The notes beneath the pieces were generated by a model. The model did no database searches. It saw nothing but the letters and a program-made list of their open reading frames with translations, and was not told the DNA's origin. A DNA stretch of 44,880 nt from a virus: the IMG/VR virus record IMGVR_UViG_3300024520_000137, positions 1 through 44,880 of that record, one strand, 5' to 3'. The position numbers and the translations under genes were made by a program. Position 1 is the first letter of the stretch; each line of letters opens with the position of its first letter. Positions 20,635 to 30,022 of the stretch are shown here, in pieces.

Positions 20635-23333
20635 TATACCGAAAGCTCCCCTGAGTCTTTTCCTCTTCCGACCGCACCTATCTGGTACGCGTGAAAATAA
20701 ACAGTATTACCAGGGGTAAGCCCATCCGAAGTTTGTTGGGCTGCTGTATAGGTGAGCGGGGCTGTACCTGTCGCTATAATGGTTCTCACCACAGACCCCC
20801 CTGTCCCTGATAGTAAATCAAACTCATACTGATCTAATGTGTCAGACTCAAGTGGACGAGTTGATGCTATACCCCTATTTATATACCTGGTTCTTCTCTC
20901 AAACGTCACAGTTAGGTTATTTGACGAATCCCTTACGCCAGAAAGGATAGTTGGAGGGAACGGGAAGTTAGACCTACCGTATATAGTGATAGTTGGGGGG
21001 GCTGGAACTGAGGATATCGACTGCCCTGCCGACAGGACCTTGTAATCTACAGTTAGTGCTGACGTTCCAATCTCAAAGAAATCGAACCCTAAGCTATCCG
21101 TTAAAGTAAACCTTTCCTGAGATATATGTGAATCTATGGCGCTCTCCGTGCCTCTTTGCCCACGGAGAAAATCAGATAATGTGTAATTATTATTGCCGTT
21201 ATCTACGACAGTCAAAAAGGAACAAATCTCACCGCCTATGGCACATAAGTTACCTCCCTCGTACAACTCATCGAGAGTAATTGACGCTACAGCCCCGTGT
21301 ATCATGGTAATATCTACAGTGGACACTTGGTCTAATACACCCGGTGAAGCCCCTCCGGTTAAGGCTGTGGTAGTTATGCCTCCAGGTGTCTCCCATTGAA
21401 CGTTTCTCCAGAAACTGTATGAGGTCTGCCCTGGGAGCATGTGATGTATCTGAGCCCCATTCCATGTAGCGTTCCTATCTGACAGTGCTACACCGAGGTA
21501 AGCCCCGCGAGATAATACATGCTGATTCTTAAGTGGGGCTAAGTCCACAACAGTCATCAAACCAAGAGGAGGAGGGGACCCTGTTTGTGGAGTTTCGCCA
21601 GCTCCTGGTGAGTCTGTGCTGCATAATTGAGTAGAGAATGGGGCGGCATCCTCAACTATCCCATCTATCTCAATCCACCCATCATCTCCCCGAGTAACTG
21701 ATAGCAGGTAAACACTAACAGCGGCTGTCTGGGAATCTGTCTCTAGGTTAAACGTTACTGTGTCAGTTGGTAGTAAATCGTAGTATCTGGCTGGTATCCT
21801 TGAGCGGAACTTTCTGGAATTAGCCCAGGATGACCATAATATTCTTCTCGCTCTACACTGAGCATCTGAAGAAGACATGGCGACTCTTAGATCAATAGTT
21901 GTGACACCTCTGTCGTCTGTCCCGGATTTCCTATAGGATTGAGTTCCTCGCTGTAGGTCAAAATCAACGTCTGAGTATTTAACCTCCACCCTATTTGGTA
22001 AGGCACTCTTTGGTGTGTCTTCAAACTCCCCAGGGACTGAACCCTTCTGAGTTCCCATCCTATCTATTGATATAGCAGATGATGACGACGCTGATCTTAA
22101 CCCAAATACAAGAGTACCGTTATCTTCTTGTATAGATAAGTTATACGCTACCAACAGCGGCTGGATAAGTTCCTTAGGGGCCTGCGCGCCTAACGTAGAG
22201 TACCCCTCCATGGTAATTCCAGTTAAGGCGGAAGTGTCATACTCAGAGGAGGAGAACCCGGATAGGTCCATAACTTCTCCAACTGTGGACGCTACTGATT
22301 TAGAGGATTCCTCTACAACCTCAATGGAAAACGTGGGAATCCTATTCCCGAACTCTGTTAAATCCATCTGCTCAAATACTACATACGCTTTACCCATAAA
22401 AGCAGGGACAGGGCCAGCCTCTTCTGTGGCTATAATTGGGTCCACAGATTGAGTAGCTGTGGTAGGAAATATTCTCTGCGCCCCGGAATAGATAGTTACA
22501 GAAGATGCAAGACCTAAATTTATATCTAATAACTCTTGCGACAATATAACAGTCTGCCCTAATCCACCAGTGGCATGGGAAACGTATGGGTTTGGGAAAG
22601 TATTAGATACTATTGTGAGGTCTAATCTGTTGGCGCTTGAGTCTATGCAAGTCCACCCATCTGCGGGGCCTCCAGATGTATTATTTCCTGCTTGGGCGCC
22701 AGTAAATCCGGATATAGTTACCTCGTCACCTGACCTAAAGTTGCTTAAGTCAGTAGACGACGATTCTAATCTTAGATAGACATATGGCGTAGGAATAGTT
22801 GCCCCTCCTATCGGGGGTATAAAGGCTATAGTAGCTTCTATATCTGTTCCTGTCACAGTGATAGTGGTAAGTGAAGGGACGCTGGGATCAGCCCATATCA
22901 ACTTTCCATCGGCCCATATTCTCTTAAACGACTCTATAGGCCCACGAGAAGCATCGCAAGCCTCCACCGCAAGGCTTGTAGTATATGTGTAGTTAATGAC
23001 TTCTGGACCTGATGGAGCTTTGCCCCCAGATGAGTTCTCTGTCTCTATTAACTCTCCTGCCCATATAATATCACCCCTAATTCTATTGTTCTCACCAAAG
23101 CAGAGGTGTCGTGGCGCACCCTCGGCAGCAGTAGTTATCTCAAGGTCATCTACCTTCTGACCTTCCAGGGGCTCTTTAGGGAAGAGCGCAGGCATGATTA
23201 GGTAGTTATCAAGAGCAGACGCAGCTATAGATGCTAATGCGAGAGCACCAAATGTTGCTGCGCTTGCCCCTCCAGCGGTTAATCCAGCACCGACAAGTCC
23301 TACTGCTACTGTTGCCATTCTTTTAGCATCCAC
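20634..23333 (-). CDS. Large tail-tip protein (GTA megatron / J-like)
   Basis: 899 residues. Hydrophobic Gly/Ala N-terminus (MATVAVGLVGAGLTAGG), an early FGENNRIRGDIIWAGEL strand typical of central tail-tip proteins, long beta-domain series, late fibronectin-like strands (LTYTAAQQTSDGLTPGNTVY). It replaces the host-attachment tip proteins such as lambda J or RcGTA gp15. Shorter than RcGTA gp15, which is over 1,200 residues. Follows hub and peptidase as in gene transfer agents. Confidence 0.85.
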   Translation of the reverse strand: MDAKRMATVAVGLVGAGLTAGGASAATFGALALASIAASALDNYLIMPALFPKEPLEGQKVDDLEITTAAEGAPRHLCFGENNRIRGDIIWAGELIETENSSGGKAPSGPEVINYTYTTSLAVEACDASRGPIESFKRIWADGKLIWADPSVPSLTTITVTGTDIEATIAFIPPIGGATIPTPYVYLRLESSSTDLSNFRSGDEVTISGFTGAQAGNNTSGGPADGWTCIDSSANRLDLTIVSNTFPNPYVSHATGGLGQTVILSQELLDINLGLASSVTIYSGAQRIFPTTATQSVDPIIATEEAGPVPAFMGKAYVVFEQMDLTEFGNRIPTFSIEVVEESSKSVASTVGEVMDLSGFSSSEYDTSALTGITMEGYSTLGAQAPKELIQPLLVAYNLSIQEDNGTLVFGLRSASSSSAISIDRMGTQKGSVPGEFEDTPKSALPNRVEVKYSDVDFDLQRGTQSYRKSGTDDRGVTTIDLRVAMSSSDAQCRARRILWSSWANSRKFRSRIPARYYDLLPTDTVTFNLETDSQTAAVSVYLLSVTRGDDGWIEIDGIVEDAAPFSTQLCSTDSPGAGETPQTGSPPPLGLMTVVDLAPLKNQHVLSRGAYLGVALSDRNATWNGAQIHHMLPGQTSYSFWRNVQWETPGGITTTALTGGASPGVLDQVSTVDITMIHGAVASITLDELYEGGNLCAIGGEICSFLTVVDNGNNNYTLSDFLRGQRGTESAIDSHISQERFTLTDSLGFDFFEIGTSALTVDYKVLSAGQSISSVPAPPTITIYGRSNFPFPPTILSGVRDSSNNLTVTFERRTRYINRGIASTRPLESDTLDQYEFDLLSGTGGSVVRTIIATGTAPLTYTAAQQTSDGLTPGNTVYFHAYQIGAVGRGKDSGELSV

Positions 23334-23746
23334 ATAGAAGAAGTCCTACGCTCCCAGATTCCTGGGAATATGACTTCTTTAACCTTAAATAGTTTATTAG
23401 TTTGAGAGGGGTAATTCATAGCATGAACAAGGGTATCCTTAGAGGTAAGGATTCCCATGTGGGAAGGATGAGAGTCTCTCCCAAGGGTCATCAAAACTAC
23501 ATTCCCCGGCTGCTTATCTTCAGTTCTAATAAACCCATATGACTCTAATACTGGTATTAACCGATCTTCATCTCCAGGGACACGGCTATAGTGAAGTATA
23601 TCGTTCACAACCATACCCGACGCCTGGAAAGAGCATACTACTACACCTATACAGTCTATTGCTACGCCTGGGTTCCTACCCGCATGGCTCCATGGAGTTC
23701 CCACGGTTTTACGAGCAGAATTAACTACATCCGTTCTCGATATCAT
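23306..23746 (-). CDS. NlpC/P60 tail peptidase
   Basis: 146 residues. Catalytic Cys32 in AIDCIG, His96 in PSHMGI and a third polar residue His108 (LVHAMN). The family cleaves peptide stems in murein. In GTA-like tails this protein sits between hub and tip and opens the cell wall during DNA entry. Overlaps both neighbours. It is the only recognisable murein enzyme in the genome. Confidence 0.88.
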   Translation of the reverse strand: MISRTDVVNSARKTVGTPWSHAGRNPGVAIDCIGVVVCSFQASGMVVNDILHYSRVPGDEDRLIPVLESYGFIRTEDKQPGNVVLMTLGRDSHPSHMGILTSKDTLVHAMNYPSQTNKLFKVKEVIFPGIWERRTSSMWMLKEWQQ

Positions 23747-24648
23747 GTCCTGCTTGGAGTCCTAAACAACCTATCCGTTCCAGGCATAAACGGATCTCCA
23801 CCGAATTGGGCAGAATTTGAGAACTTAGTATTACATCCATGGGTTGTGGATATCCCTTTATCACACCCAGGAGAAATATCAAACTCATCATCCTCAGCTA
23901 TATCGAATGGAACTGATGTTTGAAGCGTAATCTGTCTTGTAGCTTCAACATAATCTTGTACTTCAGACTCTACTCCAGCATTAGCACCTGTTTTCCAAAC
24001 TATAAGTCCAAGATTATAATAGTCATCTCCAGGGCCGCTGCTTATATCATTAATATTGGCCCTAAAATCAGATCTGGAAGTTATGGTAGATGAGACCCGA
24101 ACGTCGAACACAGTTAGAGACGGTAAATCTACACCACATTTCATCTCAACGCCTGAAACTACGCTCGATTCACCTAAGTCATGTGGGCAGGATCTTGTGT
24201 GTGAATAACCAACCTTGGGTTTAGCTTTACTCGTCAATCCTGTTAGTTCAGCTTCCCATATCTCGCCAGTGAACTTAAGCCCAGAGATCAGGTAATCACT
24301 CTTGCTAATAGGACCAAATTCAGGCACGCGCCAATCAACAAATAAGTGTTGGATAGTGGCATCCTCATAAAGCCCAGCATAGATATCTGTGTCTGTAATG
24401 AGGTCAGAAGATAAAAACCCAGCGAGAGTAAGGTTTTCGTCTTTCATTGTCGTTTGGCGTTGCCTTGCGCTTTGATCAAACCCTCCAGGCACGAAGAGGT
24501 ATGGATACCCAGCGATCTCTATCTTTTCATTAAAGTCAGTTAATGAATACGATATACCATCTTTACGCCTCACTGTCCAACAATTGCAATGGTGGTGCCC
24601 CGACGCTGCTAAAGCGTCCTTCAAAGGCTTTCCGAGTGTCAAAGGCAC
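23743..24648 (-). CDS. DUF2163-type tail hub with four conserved cysteines
   Basis: 301 residues. N-terminal CNCWTVRRKDG and TDF(N) match the start of DUF2163/GTA hub proteins. Cysteines 154 (TRSCPHD), 171 (MKCGVD), 262 (GCDKG) and 272 (HGCNTKF), plus the FGGDPFMPG end, match the C-terminal phage_BR0599-type domain. In the Rhodobacter capsulatus GTA the equivalent hub binds an iron-sulfur cluster. Here the same four Cys make that likely. The start overlaps the upstream gene by 86 bases. Confidence 0.85.
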   Translation of the reverse strand: MPLTLGKPLKDALAASGHHHCNCWTVRRKDGISYSLTDFNEKIEIAGYPYLFVPGGFDQSARQRQTTMKDENLTLAGFLSSDLITDTDIYAGLYEDATIQHLFVDWRVPEFGPISKSDYLISGLKFTGEIWEAELTGLTSKAKPKVGYSHTRSCPHDLGESSVVSGVEMKCGVDLPSLTVFDVRVSSTITSRSDFRANINDISSGPGDDYYNLGLIVWKTGANAGVESEVQDYVEATRQITLQTSVPFDIAEDDEFDISPGCDKGISTTHGCNTKFSNSAQFGGDPFMPGTDRLFRTPSRT

Positions 24649-25255
24649 TACAAATTACTCCCACGGCTTCATTAGACGGTTGGACAAGTTCTGGAACATC
24701 TACGCTTTCGCCCTCATCATACCACTGTGATAATAGCGGTAGATCAGTCATGGCTTTTTGTATTGGCCTTCTCATACGAGAAGGGAGAGCCTTTACCTGT
24801 GATCTTGTGTTCTCTGATATAGAGTTAGTGTCCTTATATTCGCACGCTATTCTACATTTCAGCTTGAACGTCCACAGGTCCTCGTCAAGTTCTTTCCTTA
24901 GATCAGGTGTCAACTCACCGTGTTTCTCTATTAACTGTTCTTTGAGATTATCAGCTATCTGGTAGATAACGGCTGACTCCCTGACGAGTGTATGTATGGC
25001 TTGCTCTGTCTCTTCGGCGTCTATTGAGGTCTTCTTTAACTTGAAAGGGTCTTCCTCCTTAGCGAGAACAGTGTCTATTTCCTCGTAGGTTACTGCGGCT
25101 CTCTTTAATGCAGAAATACGCGACCTTAGTTCGAGTAGAGATTGCTTATAGCAACCCCACAGAGTTCCGCCGTTGCGGACAATCATAAACGCACCTATCT
25201 GGACATTATCATGTCCAGGGTGGCAATCACTTAGCAGTTCATTTATAGACGACAT
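24563..25255 (-). CDS. Hypothetical tail-module protein, 230 residues
   Basis: Highly charged, mostly helical (RSRISALKRAAVTYEEIDTV and later EELDEDLW-like stretches), unlike the beta-rich proteins around it. Stands between the kelch protein and the hub, where GTA-type clusters normally have no gene. Ends 86 bases inside the hub gene. No family recognised; it may be a fibre chaperone or tip component. Confidence 0.7.
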   Translation of the reverse strand: MSSINELLSDCHPGHDNVQIGAFMIVRNGGTLWGCYKQSLLELRSRISALKRAAVTYEEIDTVLAKEEDPFKLKKTSIDAEETEQAIHTLVRESAVIYQIADNLKEQLIEKHGELTPDLRKELDEDLWTFKLKCRIACEYKDTNSISENTRSQVKALPSRMRRPIQKAMTDLPLLSQWYDEGESVDVPELVQPSNEAVGVICSAFDTRKAFEGRFSSVGAPPLQLLDSEA

Positions 25256-26487
25256 TATGGAGGTGTTACCGAGCAGGAAGTATTATTGATTCGATCGTGA
25301 GCGACTGGTAGGTCAGGGAGTGAAGCGTCCCAAGTATTTCCAGATGGGTTATACGATTGTGCGTCAGTTATAGTAGGAGGGTAGGCTCCGCTCAATCCTG
25401 TTACAGTGCCACCTCCGTAGTGTAAAAGGGAATCTCCACACCCACCAAACCCACCTTGGTAAGACCTGGAAAACGGTGACACTGTTTCAGCGCCAAACGT
25501 ATTTGAGGACATATCATAGGAGGTGTGGTCATTTCTTGGGGAAGATGGAGTATTGACATACCCTCCTACCATATACATTACTCTGGAGTCTCTTGCGCTA
25601 CCCATTTCCCTTACGCCAGTAGCAGCCGCGTCAGTTGCTAAAGTGGCCCAAGTGTCAGTGGCTACAGTATAAGAGTAGACTGTTTTAATAGAAGCGCCGA
25701 GAGGCGTGAAGGCTGAAGTTACCTCATGTCCTCCATAGACATAGATAATCCCTGTACCTGGATCTTCGTGGCATATGCCGCCGAGACATTGAGCGGCTGG
25801 GGAATTAGTTCCGTCTGTCCAGGTTTGTAGAGATGTGTCATATGTATTAGCTATCATGGAGGGAGTCCCTCCTGTCAACTTACCGAATAGAACATAATCT
25901 GAGCCCTCTCCGGCGGCTTGTTCTTTTCTCTGGGCGGAGGATAACTCAGTTTCAGTAGTCCATACTTCGGGGAACATACTATAGCTCAAAAACTTCTTAT
26001 GCGACCATGTGTACTGCCCCGAGCCGTTCATGTATATCTTAGTGCCAACGGACGCAGCCTGCATATGAAGACCGGCGCCAACAGCCGTTGTGGGTGATCC
26101 AAGCCTTTGACTCCATGCATCAGCATTGTGATCGTAAGATACATTATTACCGCCTCCAGCTTGGCGACCCCCTACAAAATGTCCATATCTCGTTGGGAGT
26201 GCATTTGTAGCTTCGTCCCTGACAGGCAGCGTCTTAAAACTCCAATCAGTTACCCCAGGACCTTTAATGCAGATTATACACTTATCTACAGCGACGGAGT
26301 TAGAGTTCACATTAAATGAGTTTGACCCTACGTTTCTAATATATACTCTGCACCCAGCTTCAACACTATTGCTTAACGTGATATCGCTGCCACCAGTGGT
26401 GTCGGATATACTCATCCATTTAGCGTCCAGTTCGCTAAGTGACACATCTCCAGTGATAATGCGATATTCAGAACCTCCCCAATACAT
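25255..26487 (-). CDS. Kelch-type beta-propeller tail protein
   Basis: 410 residues. Residues 1-80 are a beta domain; from about 95 onward come kelch-like repeats with the double-Gly plus spaced Tyr/Trp pattern: VGGRQAGG, YVYGGHEV, YMVGGYVN, LHYGGGTV with NADAW, LQTWTDG, TDTWATL and GNTWDASL. This fits a 5-7 bladed propeller. It is placed between the distal tail protein and the hub, in a slot usually empty, so it is probably a side fibre or receptor/glycan-binding protein. TAA overlaps the next ATG by one base. Confidence 0.8.
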   Translation of the reverse strand: MYWGGSEYRIITGDVSLSELDAKWMSISDTTGGSDITLSNSVEAGCRVYIRNVGSNSFNVNSNSVAVDKCIICIKGPGVTDWSFKTLPVRDEATNALPTRYGHFVGGRQAGGGNNVSYDHNADAWSQRLGSPTTAVGAGLHMQAASVGTKIYMNGSGQYTWSHKKFLSYSMFPEVWTTETELSSAQRKEQAAGEGSDYVLFGKLTGGTPSMIANTYDTSLQTWTDGTNSPAAQCLGGICHEDPGTGIIYVYGGHEVTSAFTPLGASIKTVYSYTVATDTWATLATDAAATGVREMGSARDSRVMYMVGGYVNTPSSPRNDHTSYDMSSNTFGAETVSPFSRSYQGGFGGCGDSLLHYGGGTVTGLSGAYPPTITDAQSYNPSGNTWDASLPDLPVAHDRINNTSCSVTPP

Positions 26488-27462
26488 TTAAATGGCCGTC
26501 CATTCTTTGTTACCGGAAGAGTCTAACGTCAAAGACAGTATTGCCGTGTCCCCCAATGTACCTGACAGTGTTGTAACAGTAGAGCCGCCGTAATCTTTTA
26601 TCTCAAGTGCATTAGTGGCGTGGTCGTTAGTTATATAAAACAAAGCAGGCCCAGTATGCAGTGTAGTAGTGTCAGGTAGGATAGCATCAATAGAAGTGGA
26701 AGGGGTAACCCTTACTGCTTGTCCAGAAGATAAGCTCACCTGGAAGTTGGCTCCGAGTGTACCGTGATTTATAGCTCCACCGCCAAAGTAAAAGTCGGCT
26801 GGGATTGGGTCTGGATTCAGTATTTCAACAAGAGGTATAGACCCGAGAGTACCTGAATCATATGCGTCATAACTTAAGCTTAAAAGAGTATCCAATTCCT
26901 CTCCGAAAGCCACTGGAACGTCAAAATTATAACCGCATTTTACATCGTTACTCACCCCTGGAGCAGTAGTAAATGTTATGATGCCAGTTGTATAATCGAC
27001 TGTGAAGTGTGTTGATTCGACCTGCGCCACGCCACCTATATCGTCTACCAGGACTGGGAACTCTGAGTCCAGCTTGGTGATGTTCCTGCTCTCCGTGTAA
27101 GTTCCGTCTGTATAAGTTTTCTTGATCTGAAACTTAGTTTCGGAGTTATCACCTACACCTATTAGCTGGTCTGTTTTAGCTCGATCACCTATATGATCTG
27201 ATGCTGACGTAAAATCTGACCAATCCTTGAACCTAAACTCATTTAGAGGCCCTCCTCTAAGCATGTAGAAATCTCTAACAGCCAATAAGTCGGATAAAGA
27301 AGATATTCCCTTTGATACGTCGTACCTCCTTAGAGACCTGCTCCATCTTGCAGATGCCTCCCTCTCTCCTGAGGGTAATTCAAGGACACGGACATTTCGG
27401 GAAACAGCAAACCTCGACCTGAAGGCTATAGCTTTATCGAACCTTACTTCATGGAATGCCAT
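26488..27462 (-). CDS. DUF2460 distal tail protein with extra C-terminal domain
   Basis: 324 residues from ATG 27462 (a TTG at 27474 is possible). Residues 1-210 match DUF2460/RcGTA gp12: MAFHEVRFD start, RRYDVSKGI, LRGGPLNEFRFKDWSDF, and VAFGEELD end. Residues 210-324 are an additional beta domain (ALFYITNDHATNALEIKDY) similar in kind to the N-terminus of the next protein (CRVYIRNVGSNSF). Forms the ring under the tail tube, attaching hub and side fibres. Confidence 0.82.
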   Translation of the reverse strand: MAFHEVRFDKAIAFRSRFAVSRNVRVLELPSGEREASARWSRSLRRYDVSKGISSLSDLLAVRDFYMLRGGPLNEFRFKDWSDFTSASDHIGDRAKTDQLIGVGDNSETKFQIKKTYTDGTYTESRNITKLDSEFPVLVDDIGGVAQVESTHFTVDYTTGIITFTTAPGVSNDVKCGYNFDVPVAFGEELDTLLSLSYDAYDSGTLGSIPLVEILNPDPIPADFYFGGGAINHGTLGANFQVSLSSGQAVRVTPSTSIDAILPDTTTLHTGPALFYITNDHATNALEIKDYGGSTVTTLSGTLGDTAILSLTLDSSGNKEWTAI

Positions 27463-27466
27463 TATC

Positions 27467-30022
27467 TTAACCAACTCCTAACGACTTGCGAACTGTTTCG
27501 GTTATTTGCCTCTCGCTCTTCTTGAAAGACTCTGAGTTAGGGGTCTGTATATTTATAACTATCGGGCCTCCCGTTCCACCGAAGAAAGAGGTAGATTGTA
27601 ACTGCCCAGCAAGCCCACCCCCTAATGGCGGGGAGCCCAAACCACTGGTGGGGGAGTTAAGGACCCCTGGTCCCGGTCCTACAAAGGAATTACCTTGTGG
27701 TATACTGGCGAATCCAGGTGTGGGTCTTGTGGTGGGAGTAAAGAGGTCTCCGAATACCTGGTCGAAGGCAGTCCTTAATATCAGTTGGTTTATCTGAGTG
27801 ATGAGCCCTCTGACAAAGTTCTCAAGAGCGTCCTTGAGAGAATCTACACCATCAGTCAATTCCGAGAAGAAATTAGTGAATGAATCAGAAAGAGTAGAGG
27901 ACAGATTCTCTGCGAACTGTGCCGACTGTTCTATAAGTTTAGCTCTCTCTCTTTCTGCTTCGTTTAATTTCAGTGCAACAGCTAAAGTTTCGTACTCATT
28001 CTTAAGAAGGGGCCGATCTAAAGACTGTCGTATCTTGAGAAGTTTCTGCTCAGCTTGCCCGGCACCCTCATTTGCGAGGGCTAATCTTTCTGTCTCTTCA
28101 GTGATCTTGTGAAGCTCATCCAAATAGTCTTGAGCATTTCTGTGCATTCTTTCTATAAATTGTGAGTTCTGTCCCTGAGCAAACTTAGACATATCCTCTA
28201 TGAACGCGTCTAATCTCCCATCCTTTAGCATGGAATTGAGAGTGAAAAGCTTTTGCAATGTCTTCTCTGGGGAAAGCTCGTGTATATCTTCGTCGGTTAG
28301 TATCTGAAAGAACTTGATAAGTTCTTTTGACTTATCAATAGCTCCTTGAAGGTCTGATACTAACCCCCTCCTTCGTTTTCTAAGCGGTTGAGCTTTTCGA
28401 ACGAGATCCAACGAGCCAGATGGAAGCAGCTCTCCTCCTGAGAATTTTGTATTGGCTTGTTTATTATCTATCTCCCTTATTTCATCGTTTATTTTCCTTA
28501 GAGCCTCAAGGAGAGCAGATAGTGCAATTTCGCTCTTATGGACCTGAAACGCAAGTTGATGCTTGATTACAGGGTTTTCCTTGGTGGAAGATAATATCTT
28601 CTCAATATTGGATAAAGATTCCGAACCTTCCACGACCTCCTGGAGTTTAGGTGTTTTCTTTTCAAACTTATCCAACAACAAAATAACGCCAGCTATAGCA
28701 GACGCCATTAATCCAAAAGGATTAGCTTTTACAGCTGTGTTGAACCCGAGCATGGCAAGGGTTGCGCCCTTGAGACCTATCACCAAAGCCCCAAAAAATG
28801 CGAGTAGCTTCAATCCAAGCAGTATAGATAGTTGCAGAACGAGGAACTTAACCACATCTGCGACAGACTTAGCTGCGTCGCTAACCTTGTCTAAAGTTCC
28901 GGGCACGTTTGCAATAGCACGGAAAACTTGAGTAGTAAACTCCGCTACGTCCTTCAAGTTCCCTGCGAGGCCCGCCTGACCTAATGCTACATTTACCCCT
29001 TCGAGGGATGACCTTAACCGCCTTAATGAACCACCTAACCCGCTTTCTTGAACCTTAGCAACTCTTTCCGCTTCTTTTCTAGCAGTAACAGTGGCTTTGA
29101 TGAGTTTTTTATAGTGCCCTACATTATTAACAAGAACCAGAGCAGCAGCCAGCTGTCTTTTCCTGAAGATTTGAGTAGCCTGAGTAGCATCTAATTGCTT
29201 ATTATTGAACTTCTGTAAAACATCTACGAAGTTATTAGTGGCGGGAGATACCTCAGCTACGCTAAGACCTAATGCCCTAATTCCATCCGCTGCTTTAGGT
29301 GTTACGTCGATTAGAGAAGCTATGATACCTCTAAGCGCAGTTCCACCTCTGGACGCCTTAATACCTGCATCAGCAAGTACGCCAGCTGCAGCAGATAATT
29401 CTTCAAATTTAACTCCCGCTGCCGCAGCGAATGCACCAGCAAAAGATAGTGTTATCCCAATCTCAGATACAGTAGTTTTGGTTCTATTAGCTGTTGCTAC
29501 TAAAATATCAGCAACGCGTGATGTTTCTGAAACATCTAAGTTGAACTGCCTAACAGCAGAAATGGCTATATCCGCAGATTCTTTAACAGATATAAAACCC
29601 GCAGAAGCCAGATGCAGAATACCCTTTAGACCCGCTATGCTGCCTTCGACCCCTAAACCCGCACGGGCGAGGATACTAAAGCCTTCTGCTACTTGACCTG
29701 CTGTGAACCTTGTGGTTACGCCTAACTGTTGGACAGTTAGTGTGGCTCTCTCGAATTGAGAAGGGAGGGCAGAGGTGATAGCCTTCACCTCCAACATTCT
29801 ATCGGAGAATGTAGTCAGGTTCTTAATGGATGCCCTAATTAAGTGGAACCCAACAAAAGACGCCCCAAAACTACGCATACTACTTGAGAAACGGGAAGTT
29901 GCTGAAGTCAGCCCCCTGACCGCTGTGGTAGTCTGCCTTGTCGAGCTATTGACTTTGCCTATTACGCGAAGGAACCCCTTTGCGTCGGCTACGATCTTTA
30001 GGTTAACGTCTTGCTGAGGCAT
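27467..30022 (-). CDS. Tape measure protein
   Basis: 851 residues, the longest late helical protein. Begins with a PhageMin-type minor tail domain (about 80-310, with repeated LARAGLG/FEELSAAAGVLADAG strings), then hydrophobic segments near 395-440 that could cross the membrane on DNA ejection, then long helices and a Gly/Pro-rich C-terminus. Sets tail length, roughly 125 nm by the usual 0.15 nm per residue. The start overlaps the GT frame by 20 bases. Confidence 0.92.
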   Translation of the reverse strand: MPQQDVNLKIVADAKGFLRVIGKVNSSTRQTTTAVRGLTSATSRFSSSMRSFGASFVGFHLIRASIKNLTTFSDRMLEVKAITSALPSQFERATLTVQQLGVTTRFTAGQVAEGFSILARAGLGVEGSIAGLKGILHLASAGFISVKESADIAISAVRQFNLDVSETSRVADILVATANRTKTTVSEIGITLSFAGAFAAAAGVKFEELSAAAGVLADAGIKASRGGTALRGIIASLIDVTPKAADGIRALGLSVAEVSPATNNFVDVLQKFNNKQLDATQATQIFRKRQLAAALVLVNNVGHYKKLIKATVTARKEAERVAKVQESGLGGSLRRLRSSLEGVNVALGQAGLAGNLKDVAEFTTQVFRAIANVPGTLDKVSDAAKSVADVVKFLVLQLSILLGLKLLAFFGALVIGLKGATLAMLGFNTAVKANPFGLMASAIAGVILLLDKFEKKTPKLQEVVEGSESLSNIEKILSSTKENPVIKHQLAFQVHKSEIALSALLEALRKINDEIREIDNKQANTKFSGGELLPSGSLDLVRKAQPLRKRRRGLVSDLQGAIDKSKELIKFFQILTDEDIHELSPEKTLQKLFTLNSMLKDGRLDAFIEDMSKFAQGQNSQFIERMHRNAQDYLDELHKITEETERLALANEGAGQAEQKLLKIRQSLDRPLLKNEYETLAVALKLNEAERERAKLIEQSAQFAENLSSTLSDSFTNFFSELTDGVDSLKDALENFVRGLITQINQLILRTAFDQVFGDLFTPTTRPTPGFASIPQGNSFVGPGPGVLNSPTSGLGSPPLGGGLAGQLQSTSFFGGTGGPIVINIQTPNSESFKKSERQITETVRKSLGVG

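Noticed and set aside
16745-27474. Window being a gene transfer agent locus in a host chromosome
   Set aside because: The tail tip is GTA-like, but a full replication module, P22-type coat, no flanking host genes and identical contig ends show a phage genome.
29205-29696. 163-residue plus-strand ORF in the tape measure gene
   Set aside because: Antisense shadow caused by the Ala-rich tape measure codons.
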